This document shows positions 58,747-64,000 of a stretch of 64,000 nucleotides of DNA, one piece after another (the first letter of the stretch is position 1; every line of letters starts with the position of its first letter). The notes under the pieces are model-generated. The model worked only from the letters and a program-made list of their open reading frames with translations. It had not been told where the DNA came from and searched no databases. The position numbers and the translations under genes were made by a program. The stretch is from Hymenopellis radicata. Its lineage: Eukaryota > Basidiomycota > Agaricomycetes > Agaricales > Physalacriaceae. Location: positions 1 to 64,000 of the forward strand of contig JADNRX010000126.1 of the NCBI GenBank assembly GCA_015501595.1, in the 5' to 3' direction.

Positions 58747-59410
58747 TTACATTCCGTGACGCATCTTGATCTCTGTAGCGAGTGCTTTCAAGCGTTGCGC
58801 ACCATCAGGATTGAGAACATCGCAGTCCCAACGATCAACCGGCGTTGTGTCGAGGGGATCATCTGTTCCAACAGGTGGCGTGATTGCGCTCTTATCACCG
58901 CAGTAGAACGCCAGGCGTCGCCCAAAGGCACAAGCCCCTTGGAGGACCGACACCGAACTCTTGGCAAACAAATCCTTCATGTGCTGCCGGAGCTGACTAT
59001 CAACACCTTCCCGGGTACTCGTCGAGAACAACATTGTCTCCGCGTTCAGAAGCAGGATGAAGATGGGCTGGTTGGTGAGGTACACCTCGTAGACGTAGAC
59101 GTAAAAGTTGAGAATAAGCGGTCTGTGGCCGGCGATGCTGAACCCAGACGTCGCAGGGAAAATAGAGCTCAGTAGTTCGCGGTACGGAGCGTAGAAGTCG
59201 GGCCCCTGGGCATGAGGGGGTATGTTATCGAATTCCTTCGATACAGACGCCGGCCAGACGCCTGGTGGAGTCAAATGTGACGTTTCTCCTTCAGACCAGC
59301 CCACTGACAACGACGATGTTAGCTAACGATAAAGCAAGAGAACTTGATGTCTTACCAAGCGCACGTTTGCTGGCAGTAAGATCTTTTTCCTTTTTTCTGA
59401 AGCGACGAGT
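58747..59410 (-). CDS. Unrecognised protein, at least two exons
   Basis: The main exon ends at 58747 and encodes about 185 residues: GWSEGETSHLTPPGVWPASV, YAPYRELLSSIFPATSGFS, LILNFYVYVYEVYLTNQPIF, LLLNAETMLFSTSTREGVD, VLQGACAFGRRLAFYCGDKS. An acceptor cag near 59303 joins upstream codons KKEKDLTASKRAL through a donor gtaagac near 59352. A further upstream exon (donor gtaactac near 59432) is possible, so the N-terminus is not settled. The FYVYVYEVYLTN segment is aromatic but too mixed for a clear membrane span. No function is proposed. Confidence 0.5.
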
Positions 59411-60068
59411 TTGATACGGGGTGTAGTTACCTTCCGCAAGACAGCAGTAAGTAAACTACGTATAGACGCGGGAAAACTAATACACACGGAAAGGTCCTTC
59501 GGGGTGCACATTCCTACAATTATTCGAGAATTTGCATGCACCTTTCAAGAAGAATTGACAGAGAGCCTGAAATAGTTGATTAGTGAATCATCGACGAGCC
59601 AAGGAAATATCCAACCATTTGCAGAGCAGATAGAGATTGACAGTGGTGGTGGATGCTGGACAAGTTGGGTCGACCAGCGCGGTCTTTATAGCCTTGGAAC
59701 AACAAGGACCGGGTGGTCCAATATGTTATTGTGCAAAATCGAGAACAAAGAGTTGGAGGCGAGCGTCATAGTTGCGCTAGAGCCGTTTCTGGGTGAAAGA
59801 TGAGCAAGTAAAGGACCACATATCAAAGACCAGCCAACCGAGGAAGTATTGTATACGCCACTTCCTCATTGAAAGCCCTTTGTCCTCCAGATTGTTTCGT
59901 TCCGTTAGGGACCTAATGAAAGAGAGGCTGAGTTTTACGATTCGAATCCTTTGGATGTAGGCGAGCGCTCACTTAAGCGCTGACATCCAGTGCAGTCGGA
60001 AGAAGCGCCAAAATATCTCAATCAAAGGCACATGCCGTGATGATCTTCGAAATGTCCACGCTCTGACT
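59411..60068. other. No gene supported
   Basis: A 75-codon plus-strand frame at 59576-59803 has no recognisable feature and is left uncalled. Confidence 0.35.
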
Positions 60069-61115
60069 ATGCAGAGCCTCGAGGCCTTCTTCATCATGAA
60101 CCACCAGCAACGGCCTTCAGATACACCCTTTCCGGCTCTCACAACGACAGAGGTCTGCACTGCTGCAGACGCTGCGTTCTCTGCACTCCGCGCCAAAGGT
60201 ATCCCACACGCCTGCTTGTTCGGAAGCGCCGCATGCGTGTTACATGGCATGAAGCATCGTGTCCCACGGGTACGTTCCAAAGTCGTTGTTGGATGACGAC
60301 TGTTGAAGCCAATATTTGTTTAGGATGTTGATCTCGTCGTGTTCAACGCAAACATGGACGAAGAGGCGTTAAAGCGCACTATCCACAGCGCGGATACGCG
60401 TTTCCGCCTCGTCTCGTCCAAGAACCCGAAGAAAACGTATAAGATCCTGTATTACACCCTCTCCTCGGCGCCACCCCGCCACTGCAAAGTGGATATCTTG
60501 ATTCCTGGGTTGCTTGAGATTCCTCGTATTCCGCAGGAGCACGTTGTGCTGTGTTCACACGCGACGTTCAGCCTCCCAGTCATGCCTCTCTTCCCACTCC
60601 TGTTGTTGAAACTGCGCGGCTGGGACGATCATAGAAATGCACGGGCCGCCCATTTGCATGCAAAGACCGGTGATGACATCAAGGATATCGACGAACTCCT
60701 CGCCATGGCAGTGGCTAGACAAGCGTGCGCTGCGACTTGGCTCCCCGAAACTCTCGTTGTTTCTGCTGGCGCTCGCGTTCGCGAGTACGTGAAGCTCAAT
60801 CACAACGAGAGCCACATAATGAAGGAAGTTACCCCTCGAAGGATTTCTGAGTGGGTTGCTATTGGAGTGTCGAACGAGGCGATACTTCAAGAAGATGTAC
60901 GGGAACGCGTGAGGTTCCTACAAGAGAGGCGGGATCAAAAGGCCGCTGCACGCAAGGCGCGCCTGGCTCGGCGTGCTCAGAGGGAGGGAAGCACCCAGCA
61001 GCCCGTCGCTGGTACCACTTCCACAGGAAGCGCCGCAACTGCCCCGCGTCATATTGCAAGCACTCTGACGGGATCCGGCAATGCAGCGTCCAAACGGTTC
61101 AATCAGGTGGGGTGA
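60069..61115 (+). CDS. Nucleotidyltransferase-fold protein
   Basis: Two exons, 60069-60269 and 60324-61115 (54-nt intron gtacgttcc...gtttag), 330 residues. Start MQSLEAFFIMNHQQRP. Around residues 50-75 the spliced protein reads ACLFGSAACVLHG and then RVPRDVDLVVFNA: the G-S...D-x-D pattern of nucleotidyltransferases, in which the two Asp bind metal; the intron falls exactly before the first Asp. A later Asp in HCKVDILIPG (residue ~118) fits the third acidic position. The C-terminus is charged (ERVRFLQERRDQKAAARKAR) then Ser/Thr/Ala-rich. The family transfers nucleotides to proteins, RNA or small molecules; the substrate here is unknown. Confidence 0.7.
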
Positions 61116-61741
61116 CAATGACACCGCCGACGGAAAAGCGACCAGGGAAGAGGAGTGGTTGAATAGGTGACTTCAGAAGACCGCATGGAGCGGCAGAGAA
61201 CGAAGAAGAGCTCGAGCTGAGAGGATGGGTACCATGGAACAGGAAGTTGAGATAAGGGAGCTGAGGGAACCAGAGCGCGAGAAGAGAAAGGAAGTCCCGG
61301 TTTCAATTAGTTTGAACATTTCGTAGGGTCTGGAATCTGGATTATTTATCGCTTTACTTGATAAAATGTTTCAATCAATGTACCCTTTAGATACGTAAAT
61401 AACTGACCATGATGTTGCTCGAATAAACGTAGAACATCGATAAGACAGAGTGTACGGGTCCCAGTCGAGTCAACGCATGGGGACATGGCCTTTTTACTCT
61501 AAGCCCAAATTGTTGATGTTGGGAGGAAAGAAGGAGAAAACGTGAGCTAGATTACGTAAGTCAATTGACAGAGGCCGTCCGGCAGAAGAATCTTATCACT
61601 CCCCCTCATTTGTCGTCTCCGAAAAACATTCTCAAACATTACCGTCCAGAGCAGTGTTCACGGCCTGCTTTCTCAGGTGTGTAGGCATCCTCGCTCGCAC
61701 TGCCCATTGGTTTATCGTATTGCCTTGCGGATTTATCCAGC
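61116..61741. other. Spacer, no gene seen
   Basis: Between the nucleotidyltransferase gene and the F-box gene on the same strand; presumably 3' UTR and promoter. Confidence 0.4.
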
Positions 61742-63265
61742 ATGACCACTCAAGATACCTGTTCGACAACGTGTACTACAGAGGACAGAACCCTACTCGC
61801 CAAGAGGTCCGCCGAAGAGGACGACTGGCACCGACGCGTTAAACCGCGACTCGGGGATCCCACCGAATCTTCGCAAAAGATTCTTTTGGTTCCGACCACG
61901 TTCATCCTTGGGCTCAGTCCCATTAAACTCCTTCCCCCCGAACTACTCACCCACATCTTCCTCTCCTATTTCGACTCGCGTCTCCAAGAGGCTTTGGACT
62001 TGGCCGACAGTTCAGATCGCCTCGAGGACCAAATATCCATCATCAAACGCGCACAGAATTTATTCCTTCAAGTGTGTGGCAAATGGCGTACCACTGCACT
62101 CTCCTCCCCGCGGCTGTGGAATACAGTTGCTATATGTACTCCAGCCAATTTCTCCAGAACGACAACACGAGATGATTACAGACGATATCTCAGTTCGCAG
62201 ACAACGCGTGCTGGAACATTACCCATCGAGACACTATTCTTCTCGTATCCAGGGCGTCCGCAGGATGGCTTTACCACCGAGGATTCTATCCACCTGTTCC
62301 AGACCGTAGCAGACCTCATTCCACGCACACGCCGCCTCATCCTCAAGTTTAGGTTCCATGACTGGCTCTCTCATGTCAGCTTAAAAGAGGCCTCTATGCC
62401 TGAAGCTTTGGAGCTTGTAGTTTCCTGTCAACGGGGCGACAAGGCAGAGTCATATATTCCATGGAGCAGGCAGCTGCTATCGCACATTGTGCACTTGAAG
62501 ACGCTGGAGCTCTGGGGTCCTTCAAGACTCGGATCATGCGTCGACACCGGACGGCTGAGCAATGTGCGCACAGTAGTCATCGGAAGCATATACCTCTCTG
62601 CCCTCCTCCAGATGCTCCAGAACGCACCTTCGTTAGAGGGGCTTTCCATTCGCGAGGTTATACTCGACCCCCTCTCCATGCCCAACGTCTTGCACAATCG
62701 TCTCCGTCGGCTACGTCTCGAATTACCCACCGATCGGCCAGGGCGGGAGGTCTTAGATTACCTCACGCTCCCCTCACTCACGCATTTGGATTACAATCCC
62801 AGTCTCGCACCCGGCTTGTGCTGGCCGAGGGATAACGACGTCGAGTTCTTTGCGCGCTCGGGGTGCATGTTAAAGACCCTCATTGTGCGGAACGTCGCTG
62901 TGCGCGATCTCATCACGGAGATCCTCGCCTCACAGACAGCGCTCGTCGACCTCCAGCTGGAAGACAACTCGCATTACCGAGCAGCGGGGATTCCTCCACA
63001 AGCGCTCGATTTCCTGTCGCGCAAGGGACTGGTCGGTGGGTTCCCCGTCCCCGCGCTGGAGTGCTTTCGCTTTTCCGTGCATCCAGAGCATATGGCGGCG
63101 GTGCAGGAGTTTTTGGAAGCGCGGATGGAGAGCGGATTGGAGTACTGTGGGATTGCGGTGGATAGGTTACGTTGTCCTCTAGTCACCGCGGAGTGGCAGG
63201 CGATGATTCAGCCGTTCCTGGAGAATGGTTTGGATGTGGAATTGTTCATTCCGGAGACACAGTAA
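61742..63265 (+). CDS. F-box protein, 507 residues
   Basis: Single open frame from MTTQDTCSTTCTTEDR. F-box at residues ~57-125: LSPIKLLPPELLTHIFLSYF, an insert (LQEALDLADSSDRLEDQ), then LFLQVCGKWRTTALSSPRLW, the standard Agaricomycete F-box-like layout. The leucine-rich C-terminal half has LKTLELWGPSRLGS, LLQMLQNAPSLEGLSIREV, HNRLRRLRLELP and DYLTLPSLTHLDYNPSL. No coil precedes the F-box and it is not a member of the A-H family. No break seen. Likely SCF adaptor, target unknown. Confidence 0.83.
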   Translation: MTTQDTCSTTCTTEDRTLLAKRSAEEDDWHRRVKPRLGDPTESSQKILLVPTTFILGLSPIKLLPPELLTHIFLSYFDSRLQEALDLADSSDRLEDQISIIKRAQNLFLQVCGKWRTTALSSPRLWNTVAICTPANFSRTTTRDDYRRYLSSQTTRAGTLPIETLFFSYPGRPQDGFTTEDSIHLFQTVADLIPRTRRLILKFRFHDWLSHVSLKEASMPEALELVVSCQRGDKAESYIPWSRQLLSHIVHLKTLELWGPSRLGSCVDTGRLSNVRTVVIGSIYLSALLQMLQNAPSLEGLSIREVILDPLSMPNVLHNRLRRLRLELPTDRPGREVLDYLTLPSLTHLDYNPSLAPGLCWPRDNDVEFFARSGCMLKTLIVRNVAVRDLITEILASQTALVDLQLEDNSHYRAAGIPPQALDFLSRKGLVGGFPVPALECFRFSVHPEHMAAVQEFLEARMESGLEYCGIAVDRLRCPLVTAEWQAMIQPFLENGLDVELFIPETQ

Positions 63266-63480
63266 TATGTACGATATGTAGGCTGGAGTTTGTTGTACGT
63301 TGTATAACATGTAAATCCCTCGTCGTTTCTGGTATTAACAATTCGACATCGCTGGTTGGCATAAGTAATCGGGGGGGACACACACGCGATCCCAACCTAT
63401 TCCTTTATGGCTAATGGGAATAATTGAATCTTGTACTTGACATTATGTACCCCGATATTGATCAAGACAACACAGAGGCC
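63266..63480. other. Spacer between two convergent F-box genes
   Basis: No gene seen; shared 3' flank. Confidence 0.4.
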
Positions 63481-63984
63481 TTAGCCAGTATTAGTCCGAC
63501 CGACACAGTGAGACAGAGTGAGACGTACACGCAAATCACGACAGCTGCGCCACCGCCGCCAGAGCATCGTCCGCCACCTCCTCTTCGTGTTGTCGTTGTG
63601 TTTCAGAGCTAGGATCAGCTTTGCGTAAGGTCGCGGTGTACCACGGACGACATCCCCCGTACGGAAGTCGTTGAGGGACTTATATGTATACTGGGCAAGT
63701 GCGATGGTTGCGATGGAAGGGGAGAGTGTATCCAGTGGTGAGCCAAGGAGCTCGGCGAGCTCACTAGCACGGGCTGGGCAGGATACGTAGAGCCCGAGAG
63801 ATGGAAGGTGATGCCGACTGGTGTGAGTCCAGGTGGTGTGAACGAGTGCGCACGATAGAAGGGTGGCCTTGTTGTTAACTAGATGGGAAATAATAAGGTC
63901 AAGTAGCTCTTGGGGTACTACACGCTCAAATGAGCCGGTCGAAGTACGTAGTCGGGGCTGTGGCTGGGTCCACTTGGTGAACAT
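63481..63984 (-). pseudogene. F-box protein, third type, short copy
   Basis: Paralogue of the 22473-23610 gene: MFTKWTQPQPRLRTSTG, then the F-box-like VVPQELLDLIISHLVNNKA and LLSCALVHTTWTHTSRHHL, ARASELAELLGSPLDTLSPS, and AKLILALKHNDN. After that the frame becomes Arg/Trp-rich (RRWRTMLWRRWRSCRDL) and stops at 63481, unlike the longer relative, whose frame also fails at this same place. Either both have an exon border I cannot see there or both are truncated. The gene starts 16 bases from the window edge. Confidence 0.6.
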
Positions 63985-64000
63985 GGCCAAGGCACCGAGG

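Noticed and set aside
59930..59960. gattcgaatcc as a tRNA B box
   Set aside because: No A box at the right distance and no cloverleaf could be drawn.

Overview
The window looks like nuclear DNA of a filamentous basidiomycete, most likely an Agaricomycete. Genes are split by short GT-AG introns of about 40-100 nt. F-box-like genes with an N-terminal coil are strongly amplified. A mitochondrial-type methionine aminopeptidase and SMC5 are present, and a tyrosine-recombinase retroelement of the layout common in mushroom genomes sits in the middle. I see no rRNA, convincing tRNA or CRISPR array. No species is claimed.

Layout. 0-30 kb is an accessory region built from repeated blocks. Six copies (A-F) of one F-box family lie here: A 1-1182, B 3210-4189, C 9827-11539, D 15369-17104, E 18007-19674 and F 27844-29454. 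Between them sit a FluG/class-I-type glutamine-synthetase-like gene (4923-6559), an unrelated F-box gene (7157-8690), a 3.2 kb segmental duplication (11575-14835 and 24718-27938) carrying a second F-box-like gene type, a methionine aminopeptidase that lost its last exon where a GS-gene fragment joins it (about 21.1 kb), and a third F-box type (22473-23610). SMC5 occupies 30389-35091. From 35.1 to 48 kb there are low-complexity DNA, hairpins, a possible GPI-anchored protein gene, and a decayed DIRS/Ngaro-like retroelement (41698-46793) bracketed by two apparently identical 267-bp TA-flanked repeats in opposite orientation. From 48 to 55 kb the GS/F-box theme returns: a second intact GS-like gene (48082-49717), F-box G (50408-52102), a GS fragment, and F-box H (53123-54855). 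From 55.5 kb on there are an aldo-keto reductase pseudogene, a three-finger C2H2 gene, an unrecognised gene, a nucleotidyltransferase-fold gene, a 507-residue F-box gene, and part of another F-box gene at the window edge.

How it fits together. The housekeeping genes (SMC5, aminopeptidase) appear to be embedded in an F-box plus GS-like neighbourhood that grows by block duplication and decays by frameshift, nonsense mutation and deletion. Of eight copies in the main F-box family, C, E and G look intact, F is open but has a foreign C-terminus, and A, B, D and H are broken. D, H and B are frameshifted at almost the same spot, just before the F-box. The two intact GS-like genes share identical intron positions and nearly identical exon lengths. 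DNA transposon relics include a 451-bp hAT-like MITE with 8-bp target duplications and a ~585-bp fold-back palindrome. Exon borders, reading frames and repeat matches were read by eye; family names come from recognised motifs, not database searches.
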